The notes beneath the pieces were generated by a model. It made no database searches and was not told the origin of the DNA. It worked only from the letters and a program-made list of their open reading frames with translations. From positions 4,217,001 to 4,281,000 of the forward strand of contig NZ_AP028664.1 in NCBI RefSeq assembly GCF_041154455.1: a DNA stretch of 64,000 nt, given 5' to 3'. The translations under genes and the position numbers were made by a program. Shown piece after piece: positions 53,709 through 63,391 of the stretch (the stretch's first letter is position 1; each line of letters begins with the position of its first letter). Origin of the DNA: Variovorax sp. V213 (lineage in GTDB: Bacteria > Pseudomonadota > Gammaproteobacteria > Burkholderiales > Burkholderiaceae_C).

Positions 53709-54611
53709 TCAGAGGCCGAGCGCCTGCCTGTCGATCTGGTAGTTTTGCGGCCCGCGCTGCGCGATCTTGAGCGCACCGATGCGGTTGCCCAGTGCCGCGC
53801 ACTGCGCGAGCGGCCATTCTTTTTCCAGGCCGAACAGCAGTGCGCCGCGCCAGGCATCGCCGCAACCGGTGGGCTCGACCACGGCAGTGGGCGTCACGCC
53901 CGGCACATGCTCGCGTTCGCCGTCGGTCCAGACCTCGCACCCCTCGCCCGCCAGCGTGACGACCAGGCCGCGCACGCGCTTCGAAATCTCGGCCAGGCTC
54001 CAGCCGGTGCGCTGCGACAGCATCTTTCCTTCGTAGTCGTTGACGACGACCCAGCTGGCCAGTTCGACAAAATGCTTGAGCGCATCGCCGTCGAACATCG
54101 GCAGGCCCTGGCCCGGGTCGAACACGAACGGGATGCCCGCGGCGGCGAACTGCTCCGCGTGCTGCAGCATCGCTTCGCGGCCGTCGGGTGCGATGATGCC
54201 GACGCGGATGTCTTCGCGGGCAACGATCTTCGTGAGGTGCGCCTGCTGCATGGCGCCGGGGTGGAACGCAGTGATCTGGTTGTTGTCGACGTCGTTCATG
54301 ATCATCGCCTGCGCCGTGAAGGTGTCGTCCAGCTGGCGCACGAACTCGGTGCTGATGCCCAGCCCGCGCATGCGCTCCAGGTAGTCGGCCCCATCGCTGC
54401 CGAGCGTGGCCATCGGCAACGCCGCGCCGCCCAGCGCGTTCAGGCTGTAGGCAATGTTGCCGGCGCAGCCGCCGAAGTCACGCCGCAGGCCTGGCACCAG
54501 GAACGACACATTGAGGATGTGCAACTGGTCCGGAAGAATCTGGTCGGCGAACCGGCCCTCGAAAGTCATGATGGTGTCGAACGCGAGGGAACCGCAAATC
54601 ACTGCTGCCAT
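53709..54611 (-). CDS. PfkB-family carbohydrate kinase (adenosine-kinase-like)
   Basis: A 300-residue ribokinase-fold enzyme. The N-terminal GSLAFDTIMTFEGRF and FGGCAGNIAYSLNALGG (PfkB signature 1 region) and the C-terminal VVEPTGCGDAWRGALLFGL (signature 2; catalytic Asp in GCGDA) are clear. The sequence resembles bacterial adenosine kinases and ribokinases, but the substrate is not set by sequence. In betaproteobacteria it is commonly linked with DUF3426-prmA-accC-accB, as here. The ATG at 54611 is chosen because the extra 17 residues upstream are not conserved. Confidence 0.9.
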   Translation of the reverse strand: MAAVICGSLAFDTIMTFEGRFADQILPDQLHILNVSFLVPGLRRDFGGCAGNIAYSLNALGGAALPMATLGSDGADYLERMRGLGISTEFVRQLDDTFTAQAMIMNDVDNNQITAFHPGAMQQAHLTKIVAREDIRVGIIAPDGREAMLQHAEQFAAAGIPFVFDPGQGLPMFDGDALKHFVELASWVVVNDYEGKMLSQRTGWSLAEISKRVRGLVVTLAGEGCEVWTDGEREHVPGVTPTAVVEPTGCGDAWRGALLFGLEKEWPLAQCAALGNRIGALKIAQRGPQNYQIDRQALGL

Positions 54612-54668
54612 GGGTGAACCGTTGGTTGGGAATGGATGAAAAAAGAGCGGGGCGAACGCCAACCCGGT

Positions 54669-56015
54669 CTAAGGATAGAACGCTTCGACGCGGTAGCCGG
54701 CAATGGGCGGCAGCGTTGCCGCCTCCGTGGCGGACAAGGCCAGCGGCAACGAGGCGGCCTGGTCGGAGCGCGGCGGAAGCACCGCCGGCGCGCCGTAGTC
54801 CGTGGCCGTCAACACGCGGCGCAACACGGCGCGCTCCTGCGAGTCGAGCAGCGAAAGCTCGACCGCCGGCATGGCCAGGGGAACAGTGGCGCCGTTGCGC
54901 AGGGTGAAGCTCAGCCGGTAGTCGCTGTTGCCGGTCTTCTCGCGTGCGAAGGCGGCGCCCTCGATCACGATGTCGCCGATCTGGCGCAACGCCGTGAGCT
55001 CGCAGCCGGTCAAACCGCACAGCGCGGCAAGAGCCGGGCGAAGGTTCGGCTGGCGGGCCACGATGCCATCGCGCTCGTGCCGCAAGACCTGGACGGCCAA
55101 CAGCAGGACGGCAAGCACCGCAAGAATCCAGAGCCAACGCCGCACCGCGCTGCGCTGCCAGAAACCCGCGGCATCGCGGCTCGGCTCCTCGCCGCCGAAG
55201 AGCGGAAGCCGCTCGGAATCTTCGGCGTCGTCGCGCAGCGAGGGGAGCGGCAAGAGGACCGGGTCGGGCTCGCTCGCCTCGCGCACCATCGAGGCCGATG
55301 CCTTGGCGGCGGTGCGCTCGTCCCGCGCCTTGGCGCCCGCGATCTTGGCGGACTTGGCGCGCGCCCGGCGCAGCGCCTTCTGCATCTGCACCTGGTCGCG
55401 GTCCAGCGCCGGCTCGTGCTTCTCGTTCTCGTCGCCGGCCGAGGCCACCAACTCGCGGGCCTTGAGGCGCAGGGCCGGCAAGGGAGGTGGAGGCGGTGGC
55501 GGAAGCGAGGGAGGAGCCCCAAGATTCAGGTCGATGTTCGGAAACGGCGGCAGCGAACTGGGCGGAGGACGCCATTCGGGTTCGTTGGCCTCGAAGTCGG
55601 ACCACAGCTCGTCCGCGACGATGCCGTGCGCCGGCAGAACCAAGGCCGAGGCGGATGCAGGCGCTGGTGCCGGCGGTGATTCGGGCTCGGACACCGGTGC
55701 AGCCGGTGGAGTCTCGATCTGCTCGCCGGGCGGCACCGGGGTGGAAGATTCCGTCGCCTCGCCATGCTCGGGCTCGTCGTCGAAGAAGTCCGCGTCTTCG
55801 CCCGCGTTCCGGGACTCCTCGGAAGGCCGCTCGGGTGGCTCGGGTCTGGCAGCAGGCGCCGGCGGCGTGGCGTCGGGCGCTTCGTGCAGATCGAGCGTGG
55901 CGTCGAACACATGGCTGCAACGGCCGCAACGCACCCACCCATCCGAGATGCGGAGCTGGTCGCGAACCACCTTGAAGGTGGTGGTGCAGGCGGGGCAGCG
56001 CGTGACGAGGCTCAT
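54669..56015 (-). CDS. zinc-ribbon DUF3426 membrane protein
   Basis: A 448-residue protein in three parts. An MJ0042-type zinc ribbon (residues 1-40, CPACTTTFKV and VRCGRCSHVFDA, giving two CxxC pairs), a long Pro/Ala/Glu-rich disordered region (about 45-290), one TM helix (about 290-312, WLWILAVLAVLLLAVQVL), and a C-terminal DUF3426 beta domain (about 315-445) that is probably periplasmic. The role is unknown. It sits between prmA and the sugar kinase and is conserved there in related bacteria. Confidence 0.9.
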   Translation of the reverse strand: MSLVTRCPACTTTFKVVRDQLRISDGWVRCGRCSHVFDATLDLHEAPDATPPAPAARPEPPERPSEESRNAGEDADFFDDEPEHGEATESSTPVPPGEQIETPPAAPVSEPESPPAPAPASASALVLPAHGIVADELWSDFEANEPEWRPPPSSLPPFPNIDLNLGAPPSLPPPPPPPLPALRLKARELVASAGDENEKHEPALDRDQVQMQKALRRARAKSAKIAGAKARDERTAAKASASMVREASEPDPVLLPLPSLRDDAEDSERLPLFGGEEPSRDAAGFWQRSAVRRWLWILAVLAVLLLAVQVLRHERDGIVARQPNLRPALAALCGLTGCELTALRQIGDIVIEGAAFAREKTGNSDYRLSFTLRNGATVPLAMPAVELSLLDSQERAVLRRVLTATDYGAPAVLPPRSDQAASLPLALSATEAATLPPIAGYRVEAFYP

Positions 56016-56088
56016 GACCGGGCGATTGTAGGGTTGGGCCCTCGCCGCGCCAGGGGAATCAGAGCGACACGACAGGCTCGCTGCGTCC

Positions 56089-56973
56089 TCAGCAGCGCGC
56101 CGTCATGAGGATCCAGCCGTCCTCGCTGTCGCTGACTTCGAGCGCGGCATACGGCGCATAGGCCTGCTTCAACTCGTCGGCCTGGCGCTCGAGGATGCCG
56201 GCCAGCACCAGCGACCCACCGGGCGCCACGTGGCTGCACAGCAGGGGCGCGAGCACCTTGAGCGGCGTGGCCAGGATGTTGGCCAGCACCGTGCCGTAGC
56301 GGCCCTTGGCTGCTTCAGGCAGGCCGGCGTTCAGGCGCACGCCGTTGGCTTCGGCGTTGAGGCGGGTCGACGAAACGGCCGCTTCGTCGATGTCGACGGC
56401 GTCGATGTCGAGCGCACCGAACTTCGCCGCGCCGATCGCGAGGATGCCGGAGCCGCAGCCGTAGTCGAGCACGCGCTGGCCGGCGAACCCGCCCTGCTTC
56501 GCGATCCAGCGCAGGCACATGCGCGTGGTGGGGTGCGTGCCGGTACCGAAGGCAAGCCCCGGGTCCAGGCGGATCACCTGCTTCGCCTGTTCGGGCGGCT
56601 CGTGCCACGTGGGAACGATCCAGAACTCGGGCGTGATCTCGACCGGCGCAAACTGCGATTGCGTGAGCCGCACCCAGTCTTGCTCGGGCACCGGCGCCAC
56701 GCCGAGCACCGCGCAGCCCTCGAAGAAATCCTGCAGCGCAAGCACCGACGCCGCTTCTTTGGCAAGGGCTTCGTCGGCAAACAGCGCGATCACGCGCGAA
56801 CGCTGCCAGCCTTCCTTGGGCGGCGGCATGCCGGGCTCGCCGAACAACGCCTGCTCGGCATCGGTCTGCGCGTCGGCGTCTTCGACCGACACGCTCAGCG
56901 CATCGAGTGCGTCGAGCGCATCGCCGAGCATCTCGACCCGGTCTTCCGGCGCCATGAGGCGTAGTTCAAACAT
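56089..56973 (-). CDS. prmA: ribosomal protein L11 methyltransferase
   Basis: Trimethylates residues of ribosomal protein L11. 294 residues, normal length. The N-terminal L11-recognition domain (1-60) is followed by a linker and the class I SAM fold (about 110-290). Motifs: FGTGTHPTTRMCLRWI, the SAM loop VLDYGCGSGILAIGAAKFG and NILATPLKVLAPLL, all diagnostic of PrmA. It lies directly after accC on the same strand (13 bases), so accB-accC-prmA form one operon. The ATG at 56973 gives the family start; an upstream extension is not conserved. Confidence 0.96.
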   Translation of the reverse strand: MFELRLMAPEDRVEMLGDALDALDALSVSVEDADAQTDAEQALFGEPGMPPPKEGWQRSRVIALFADEALAKEAASVLALQDFFEGCAVLGVAPVPEQDWVRLTQSQFAPVEITPEFWIVPTWHEPPEQAKQVIRLDPGLAFGTGTHPTTRMCLRWIAKQGGFAGQRVLDYGCGSGILAIGAAKFGALDIDAVDIDEAAVSSTRLNAEANGVRLNAGLPEAAKGRYGTVLANILATPLKVLAPLLCSHVAPGGSLVLAGILERQADELKQAYAPYAALEVSDSEDGWILMTARC

Positions 56974-56986
56974 GCCGTGGTGCCGT

Positions 56987-58336
<1,350 letters not shown>

Positions 58337-58338
58337 GG

Positions 58339-58800
58339 TCACTCGATGATGAACAGTGGCTGGCCGTATTCAACCGCCTGACCGTTTTCGCCGAGGATCT
58401 GGGTGATCGTGCCGGACTTGTCGGCTTCGATTTCGTTGAGGATCTTCATCGCTTCGATGATGCAGATGGTGTCGCCCTCGTTGACCTTGCTGCCGACCTC
58501 GACAAAAGCCGGGGCGCCCGGGCTGGACGAGCGGTAGAAGGTACCGACCATCGGCGACTTGACCGCGTGGCCTGCGGGCGCGGCTTCGGGGGCCGGCGCG
58601 CTGGCAATCGCGGGCACCGCCGGGGCACCGGCCGCAGGAGCCGGTGCCGGTGCTGCCGCCACGGTTTGCACATACTGCACGGGGGCAGCGCCGCCGCCCT
58701 TGACGATGCGAACCTTGCCTTCGGTTTCGGTGATTTCCAGTTCGGAAATATTGGATTCCGACACCAAATCGATCAGTGTCTTGAGTTTGCGCAGATCCAT
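58339..58800 (-). CDS. accB: acetyl-CoA carboxylase, biotin carboxyl carrier protein
   Basis: Carries the biotin that shuttles carboxyl between AccC and AccAD. 153 residues. The N-terminal helical part (MDLRKLKTLIDLVSESNISELEI) is followed by a Pro/Ala linker and the biotinyl domain (about 78-153), with the biotin-accepting Lys in EAMKILNEIEAD and a preceding thumb region. The gene leads the accB-accC-prmA operon. In its upstream region lies a perfect 10-bp inverted repeat (58844-58866). No aroQ precedes it, unlike several other proteobacteria. Confidence 0.97.
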   Translation of the reverse strand: MDLRKLKTLIDLVSESNISELEITETEGKVRIVKGGGAAPVQYVQTVAAAPAPAPAAGAPAVPAIASAPAPEAAPAGHAVKSPMVGTFYRSSSPGAPAFVEVGSKVNEGDTICIIEAMKILNEIEADKSGTITQILGENGQAVEYGQPLFIIE

Positions 58801-58843
58801 GAGGCTCCAGTGCCGACTTTGCCGGTCATTAGGATGTAACTGG

Positions 58844-58866
58844 GCTAAAAATCGGTGATTTTTAGC
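58844..58866. promoter_or_regulatory. perfect 10-bp inverted repeat upstream of accB
   Basis: GCTAAAAATC-GGT-GATTTTTAGC, in the 98-base gap between the TlpA-like gene and accB. The A/T-rich stem lies 44 bases before the accB ATG, where a promoter is expected. It may be an operator for the acc operon; its low GC content makes a terminator for tlpA unlikely. Confidence 0.5.
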
Positions 58867-58898
58867 GATTGGCGGCGAATGCCGAGGTGTATCTGATT

Positions 58899-59444
58899 CT
58901 AACCGTGAACCAGTTCACGCCGCCAAGCATCCAAGTCAGCGGGTTCGAGCTTGCCCATTTTACGAGCCGCCACGGTCCCGGCGCCGCTCAGAACGAGTGT
59001 GAAAGGCAAACCGCCGCCAGTATTTCCGAGGCTTTTCACCAGTTCCGTTCCCTGCAGGCCAGCCAATCCGGTTGGATAGCTGACGGGTGTTTTCTGGAGG
59101 AATTTTCGGACGGCGCTCGGCTGATCGATTGCCAAACCAACAACTTGCCAGCCGTTTGCGCCATTTTCACGGAAGAAGCGGTCAATCATGGGCATTTCCT
59201 CCACGCAGGGAGGACACCACGTTGCCCAAAAGTTGAGCAGCAGCGGCTTGCCGCGCAGATCGGCAAACACCAATTCGCCGCCCTCGGGTCTCTCGAACCG
59301 CTGGGTCCAGAAAGCGGCATCGAGGGCTTCGCCCTTCGCTCCGCTGCCGCGCTCACGCCACCACGCGCCGCCCAGGCCCGCCGCAGCGGCCGCGACCGCC
59401 ACGCCGCCGTAAAGAAGGCGGCGCCGTGTGGGCGAAGAAATCAT
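58899..59444 (-). CDS. TlpA-family thiol:disulfide oxidoreductase
   Basis: A 181-residue periplasmic thioredoxin-fold protein. The N-terminus TRRRLLYGGVAVAAAAAGLGGAWW carries a twin-arginine-like motif (RRxLL) and a hydrophobic signal or anchor. The active site is ATWCPPCVEEMP (CPPC, about residue 75-78), a form typical of TlpA/ResA reductases that act in cytochrome c maturation or oxidative folding. A cis-Pro candidate lies in GLPFTLVL. Its start is adjacent to the stop of the upstream unknown gene, giving a two-gene unit on the minus strand. Confidence 0.9.
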   Translation of the reverse strand: MISSPTRRRLLYGGVAVAAAAAGLGGAWWRERGSGAKGEALDAAFWTQRFERPEGGELVFADLRGKPLLLNFWATWCPPCVEEMPMIDRFFRENGANGWQVVGLAIDQPSAVRKFLQKTPVSYPTGLAGLQGTELVKSLGNTGGGLPFTLVLSGAGTVAARKMGKLEPADLDAWRRELVHG

Positions 59445-60041
59445 TCACTTGTCCTTTTCTTTTTCAATCAGCCGGCGCAGCGCGGCCAGGTCGCCACGCG
59501 GCACGCGGCCCTGGGCGTCGGGCCGAAGCGCTCCGCGCAGATCGTCGAGGTCGTACACCAGCAGGTGCACCCCGATCTCTTCGCCGAGCGCGCGGCTCGC
59601 GGCGTGCACGCTGAGCGCTTCCACCTGCTCGCCATGAAAACCGGTCACCATCCGCGGCTCGTAGTCCACATGGTGGTCGATCAATGCAATTTCGGCCGAC
59701 TTGGAATCATCGCAGAACAATTGAATGTAAATGTCTGACAGCCGCGTGGCGGTGCCGTGCCAGACGGCGCCTCCCACGTGGGGACGGAACGCGGCCATGC
59801 GCTCCATCCATTCGAGCGCGAGCAGCCGCAAGGCATGCAACTCCTGCGGCTGGGTGTCGGCGCAATAGAGCGCAATGTAATCGCGGACTTCGGCTTCCAC
59901 CTCGTCGTTGTTGGGCAGCGGGGTGCGTGACGACAGGCCCAGGTCGCGCAGCGCCCGGCGCTTGGCCGGGCCGTACTCCAGCCCCTCTTCGACCACGAGG
60001 CGGGCTGCTGCAGCGGCAATCTCACGCTTGGACGCGTCCAT
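59445..60041 (-). CDS. conserved protein of unknown function next to mpl
   Basis: A 198-residue cytosolic protein without signal or TM segments. An N-terminal helical region (about 1-45, REIAAAAARLVVEEGLEYGPAKRRAL) precedes a larger alpha/beta region with ALIDHHVDYEPRMVTGFHGEQVEALSVHAASRALGEEIGVHLLVYDLDDLRG. The two close His residues in IDHHVD and a later His are suggestive but do not make a recognised catalytic motif. I cannot name the family. Its divergence from mpl across 100 bases and contact with tlpA are the only contextual clues. Codon use supports a genuine gene. Confidence 0.7.
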   Translation of the reverse strand: MDASKREIAAAAARLVVEEGLEYGPAKRRALRDLGLSSRTPLPNNDEVEAEVRDYIALYCADTQPQELHALRLLALEWMERMAAFRPHVGGAVWHGTATRLSDIYIQLFCDDSKSAEIALIDHHVDYEPRMVTGFHGEQVEALSVHAASRALGEEIGVHLLVYDLDDLRGALRPDAQGRVPRGDLAALRRLIEKEKDK

Positions 60042-60129
60042 CGGCACATTTTGCCCGCAGACGGCGCGCTTCACACGAACATCGGTACAAAGGCCAAGCC
60101 GCAGGGCGAGGCGGCGCATGCCGTCTCCC

Positions 60130-60135
60130 TAGAAT
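60130..60135 (+). promoter_or_regulatory. candidate -10 element for mpl (leaderless pattern)
   Basis: TAGAAT lies exactly six bases before the mpl ATG at 60142, with no ribosome site between them. Confidence 0.4.
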
Positions 60136-60141
60136 CGCCTG

Positions 60142-61548
60142 ATGCACATTCATATTCTTGGCATTTGCGGCACGTTCATGGGCGGATTGGCCGCCCTGGC
60201 GCGCGAAGCGGGCCACCGGGTCACCGGCTGCGACGCCGGCGTGTACCCGCCCATGAGCGACCAGCTTCGCTCGCTCGGCATCGACCTGATCGAAGGCTTC
60301 GCTGCCGACCAGCTCGCACTTTCGCCCGACATGTTCGTGGTCGGCAACGTGGTGTCGAGGGCCCGGCTTCCCGACGGCACGCCCAAGTTTCCGCTGATGG
60401 AAGCCATCCTCGACGCCGGCAAGCCCTACACCAGCGGCCCGCAATGGCTGGCCGAGCAGGTACTGCAGGGGCGGCATGTGCTGGCCGTGGCCGGCACGCA
60501 CGGCAAGACCACCACCACCTCGATGCTGGCCTGGGTGCTGGAAGCCACCGGCCAAGCGCCCGGTTTCCTGGTCGGGGGCGTGCCGTTGAATTTCGATGTG
60601 TCGGCACGGCTGGGCTCGGGAAAGGGCTTCGTGATCGAAGCCGACGAGTACGACACCGCCTTCTTCGACAAGCGCAGCAAGTTCGTGCACTACCGGCCTC
60701 GCACGGCGATCCTCAACAACCTCGAGTTCGATCACGCCGACATCTTCGACGATCTTGCCGCCATCGAGCGCCAGTTCCACCATCTCGTGCGTACGGTGCC
60801 CGGCACCGGCCGGCTGGTGGTGAACGCTGCCGAAGAAAGCCTGCAGCGGGTGCTGGCACAAGGCTGCTGGAGCGAACTCGCGCGCTTTGGTACGGGCGGC
60901 GAATGGCAGGCCCGCGGCTCGCACGACGCCTTCGACGTGCTGCGCCAGGGCGAAGCAGTGGCCCGGGTCGAGTGGGAACTCTCGGGCCTGCACAACCAGA
61001 TGAACGCGCTGGCCGCCATTGCGGCCGCCGAGCACGTGGGCGTGGCGCCGGCCGATGCGGCCCGCGCGCTCGGCAGTTTTCGAAACGTCCGCCGCCGGAT
61101 GGAACTGCGCGGGACGGTCGAAGGCAGCGGCGGCGCGATCACCGTGTATGACGATTTCGCCCACCACCCCACCGCCATCCGCACCACGCTCGACGGTCTG
61201 CGCAAGAAGCTCGATGCCGCCGGCAAGCAAGGCGAGCGCATCCTTGCCGCCTTCGAGCCACGCAGCAACACGATGAAGCTGGGCGTCATGGCCGCGCAGC
61301 TGCCGTGGAGCCTGGAAGCGGCTGACCGGTCGTTCTGCCACACGGCCGGGCTCGACTGGGACGCCGCCGCGGCCCTCGCTCCCATGGGCGAGCGCGCGCA
61401 GGTGGCCGGCGCCATCGAGCCGCTGGTCGCGCAGATCGTTGCCGCGGCACGCCCCGGCGATCACATCGTCTGCATGAGCAACGGCGGCTTCGGCGGCGTG
61501 CACGACAAACTGCTTGCGGCACTCCGCGCCACCTCCTCGACATCATGA
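60142..61548 (+). CDS. mpl: UDP-N-acetylmuramate:tripeptide ligase (murein peptide recycling)
   Basis: Ligates the recycled tripeptide L-Ala-gamma-D-Glu-meso-Dap to UDP-MurNAc, returning cell-wall peptide to synthesis. 468 residues, Mur ligase superfamily. The N-terminal Rossmann domain starts HIHILGICGTFMGGLAALA, the ATP loop is AVAGTHGKTTTTSMLAW (about residue 115-131), and the central domain carries FVIEADEYDTAFFDKRSKF, diagnostic of Mpl rather than MurC. The C-terminal domain includes VYDDFAHHPTAI. It complements AmpD and Slt in the same recycling pathway. A -10-like element lies six bases upstream. Confidence 0.96.
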   Translation: MHIHILGICGTFMGGLAALAREAGHRVTGCDAGVYPPMSDQLRSLGIDLIEGFAADQLALSPDMFVVGNVVSRARLPDGTPKFPLMEAILDAGKPYTSGPQWLAEQVLQGRHVLAVAGTHGKTTTTSMLAWVLEATGQAPGFLVGGVPLNFDVSARLGSGKGFVIEADEYDTAFFDKRSKFVHYRPRTAILNNLEFDHADIFDDLAAIERQFHHLVRTVPGTGRLVVNAAEESLQRVLAQGCWSELARFGTGGEWQARGSHDAFDVLRQGEAVARVEWELSGLHNQMNALAAIAAAEHVGVAPADAARALGSFRNVRRRMELRGTVEGSGGAITVYDDFAHHPTAIRTTLDGLRKKLDAAGKQGERILAAFEPRSNTMKLGVMAAQLPWSLEAADRSFCHTAGLDWDAAAALAPMGERAQVAGAIEPLVAQIVAAARPGDHIVCMSNGGFGGVHDKLLAALRATSSTS

Positions 61549-62054
61549 CCGCCATGCGCGCGCGGGAACTGATCGAGAGCCTGAAGCTGCAGCCCCACCC
61601 CGAGGGGGGCTGGTACAGCGAGGTCTTCCGATCGGCGGCGAGCGTCGTGCCGACCGACGGCCGCGCGCCGCGCAGCGCGCTCACCAGCATCTACTTCCTG
61701 CTCGAGGCGGGCCAGCATTCGCGCTGGCACCGGGTGCTGTCGGACGAAGTCTGGGTGCACCTGGAAGGCGTGCCGCTGGCGCTCTGGACCTGCGACGCCG
61801 CCCTGCGCACCGCACCGGCCCATGTGCGCCTGGGCCCGGTCGACGCGCACGGCACGCGCCCCCAGCATGTGGTGCCGGCCGGCCAGTGGCAGGCCGCCCG
61901 CCCGATCCAGGGCCACGCCAGCGGCGACTACACGCTGGTCGCCTGCATGGTCGGGCCTGGCTTCGACTTCGCCGACTTTTCCCTGGTGCCGCCCGACAGC
62001 GATGAAGCCACCGCGATGCGCCACCACTGGCCCGAGCTGGCCGGGATGCTTTAG
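61545..62054 (+). CDS. cupin protein of the DUF985 family
   Basis: A 169-residue single-domain cupin. DUF985 features are clear: LKLQPHPEGGWYSEVFRS (about residues 11-28), TSIYFLLEAGQHSRWHRVLSDEVW (metal-ligand candidates His/His/Glu) and GPGFDFADFSLV near the C-terminus. Members are thought to be sugar epimerase- or lyase-like but mostly lack proven activity. The ATG at 61545 overlaps the mpl stop; an ATG at 61554 is also possible. It is convergent with aroG with a four-base overlap of stops. Confidence 0.88.
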   Translation: MTAMRARELIESLKLQPHPEGGWYSEVFRSAASVVPTDGRAPRSALTSIYFLLEAGQHSRWHRVLSDEVWVHLEGVPLALWTCDAALRTAPAHVRLGPVDAHGTRPQHVVPAGQWQAARPIQGHASGDYTLVACMVGPGFDFADFSLVPPDSDEATAMRHHWPELAGML

Positions 62055-63169
62055 CCCCTGCGCTGCTTGACGGCCTGCGACAGGGTATCGAGCACCTGCA
62101 CCGAGTCGTCCCAGCCGATGCATGCATCGGTGATGCTCTTGCCGTATTCGAGGCCCGAGAGCTGGTCCTTGCCCGGCGAGAACTTCTGGGCGCCGGCCTG
62201 CAGATGGCTTTCGACCATCACGCCGAAGACACGGTTCGAACCGCCGGCGATCTGGTTGGCGATGTCCTTGGCCACGTCGATCTGCTTCTGGTGCTGCTTG
62301 GAGCTGTTGGCGTGGCTGCAATCGACCATCAGCGAGGGCGGCAGCTTGGCGGCCTCGAGATCCTTGCAGGCAGCTTCGACACTCGCGGCGTCGTAGTTCG
62401 GCGCCTTGCCGCCGCGCAGGATCACGTGGCAGTCGCGATTGCCGTTGGTCTGCACGATCGCGACCTGGCCGTTCTTGTGCACCGACAGGAAGTGATGCCC
62501 GCGCGCCGCCGCCTGGATGGCGTCGGTCGCGATGCGGATGTTGCCGTCGGTGCCGTTCTTGAAGCCGATCGGTGCCGAGAGGCCCGAGGCCAGTTCGCGG
62601 TGCACCTGGCTTTCGGTGGTGCGCGCGCCGATGGCGCCCCAGGCGATCAGGTCGCCGATGTACTGCGGCGAGATCACGTCGAGAAACTCGCTGCCCGCCG
62701 GCAGGCCCAGCCGGTTGATGTCGATCAGCAGCTGGCGCGCGATGCGCAGGCCTTCGTCGATGCGGAAGCTCTCGTCCAGGTACGGATCGTTGATGAGGCC
62801 CTTCCAGCCGACCGTGGTGCGCGGCTTCTCGAAGTACACGCGCATCACGATCTCGAGCGTGCCGGCGTATTTTTCGCGCTCGACCTTCAGGCGGCGGGCG
62901 TATTCGAGCGCCGCGGCCGGGTCGTGGATCGAACAGGGGCCCATGACCACCAGCAGCCGGTCATCCTTGCCCGCCATGATGTTGTGGATGTTGCGGCGCG
63001 TGCCTTCGATCAGCGTTTCGACCGGCGTGCCGCGAATCGGAAAGAAGCGGATCAGATGTTCGGGAGGGGGCAGCACGTTGATGTCCTTGATGCGTTCGTC
63101 GTCGGTCTTGCTGGTTTTTTCGACGCTCGCATACCAGCTGTCGCTGGTCGGGGCAGTGTTCGTGCTCAT
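62051..63169 (-). CDS. aroG: 3-deoxy-7-phosphoheptulonate synthase (class I DAHP synthase)
   Basis: Condenses phosphoenolpyruvate with erythrose-4-phosphate in the first step of the shikimate pathway. 372 residues, class I alpha (AroF/G/H type). Key motifs: LLVVMGPCSIHDP (metal-binding Cys), KPRTTVGWKGLINDP, IGARTTESQVHRELASGLS, FKNGTDGN and MVDCSHANSSKQ (His ligand). The N-terminal extension carries the regulatory region used for feedback by Phe, Tyr or Trp, but which one is not certain. AAGGAAAA precedes the ATG. Expression is probably governed by the aromatic leader peptide and attenuator just upstream. Confidence 0.96.
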   Translation of the reverse strand: MSTNTAPTSDSWYASVEKTSKTDDERIKDINVLPPPEHLIRFFPIRGTPVETLIEGTRRNIHNIMAGKDDRLLVVMGPCSIHDPAAALEYARRLKVEREKYAGTLEIVMRVYFEKPRTTVGWKGLINDPYLDESFRIDEGLRIARQLLIDINRLGLPAGSEFLDVISPQYIGDLIAWGAIGARTTESQVHRELASGLSAPIGFKNGTDGNIRIATDAIQAAARGHHFLSVHKNGQVAIVQTNGNRDCHVILRGGKAPNYDAASVEAACKDLEAAKLPPSLMVDCSHANSSKQHQKQIDVAKDIANQIAGGSNRVFGVMVESHLQAGAQKFSPGKDQLSGLEYGKSITDACIGWDDSVQVLDTLSQAVKQRRG

Positions 63170-63204
63170 GGTGTTTTCCTTGTGGGTGAAGATCGTCAGG
63201 GCAT

Positions 63205-63240
63205 AAAAAAACCGCCGGGGCTCGAGGCGCCGGCGGTTTT
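63205..63240 (-). terminator. attenuator terminator in the aroG leader
   Basis: On the minus strand CCGCCGG (63236-63230) pairs with CCGGCGG (63218-63212) around an 11-base loop; the flanking A4/T4 extend the stem to 11 bp. Seven T follow immediately (63211-63205). It lies between the leader peptide stop and the aroG start, 36 bases before the ATG. Confidence 0.9.
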
Positions 63241-63259
63241 GGGAGGGTGTTCGTTTGCT

Positions 63260-63334
63260 TTACGCGCTCGCCTCTCGTCCGCCGGAAACCGGGAACCAAA
63301 AGTAGGCAAAGAAATAAGCGCGGAGGGCGGACAT
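63260..63334 (-). CDS. aroG leader peptide (Phe/Tyr/Trp-rich)
   Basis: A 24-residue peptide read on the minus strand from the ATG at 63334: MSALRA, then the run YFFAYFWF, then PVSGG, REASA and stop. Seven of eight residues in positions 7-14 are aromatic (two Tyr, four Phe, one Trp). It is followed by a terminator whose 5' arm can alternatively pair with the Gly-Gly codon region of the leader. This is the classic layout of translation-coupled attenuation. It lies 90 bases before aroG, the enzyme that starts synthesis of exactly these amino acids. Confidence 0.88.
   Translation of the reverse strand: MSALRAYFFAYFWFPVSGGREASA
63279..63285 (-). promoter_or_regulatory. antiterminator segment of the aroG attenuator
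   Basis: CCGGCGG at the Ser-Gly-Gly codons of the leader is identical to the 3' arm of the terminator and can pair with its 5' arm (63236-63230). A ribosome stalled on the aromatic codons (63316-63293) would leave this segment free and prevent termination. Confidence 0.75.
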
Positions 63335-63391
63335 GTGGGCGAAATGTAGCACGGAAAACAGAAAGCCAGGCAAGGGCCCGGCTCCGAAAGC

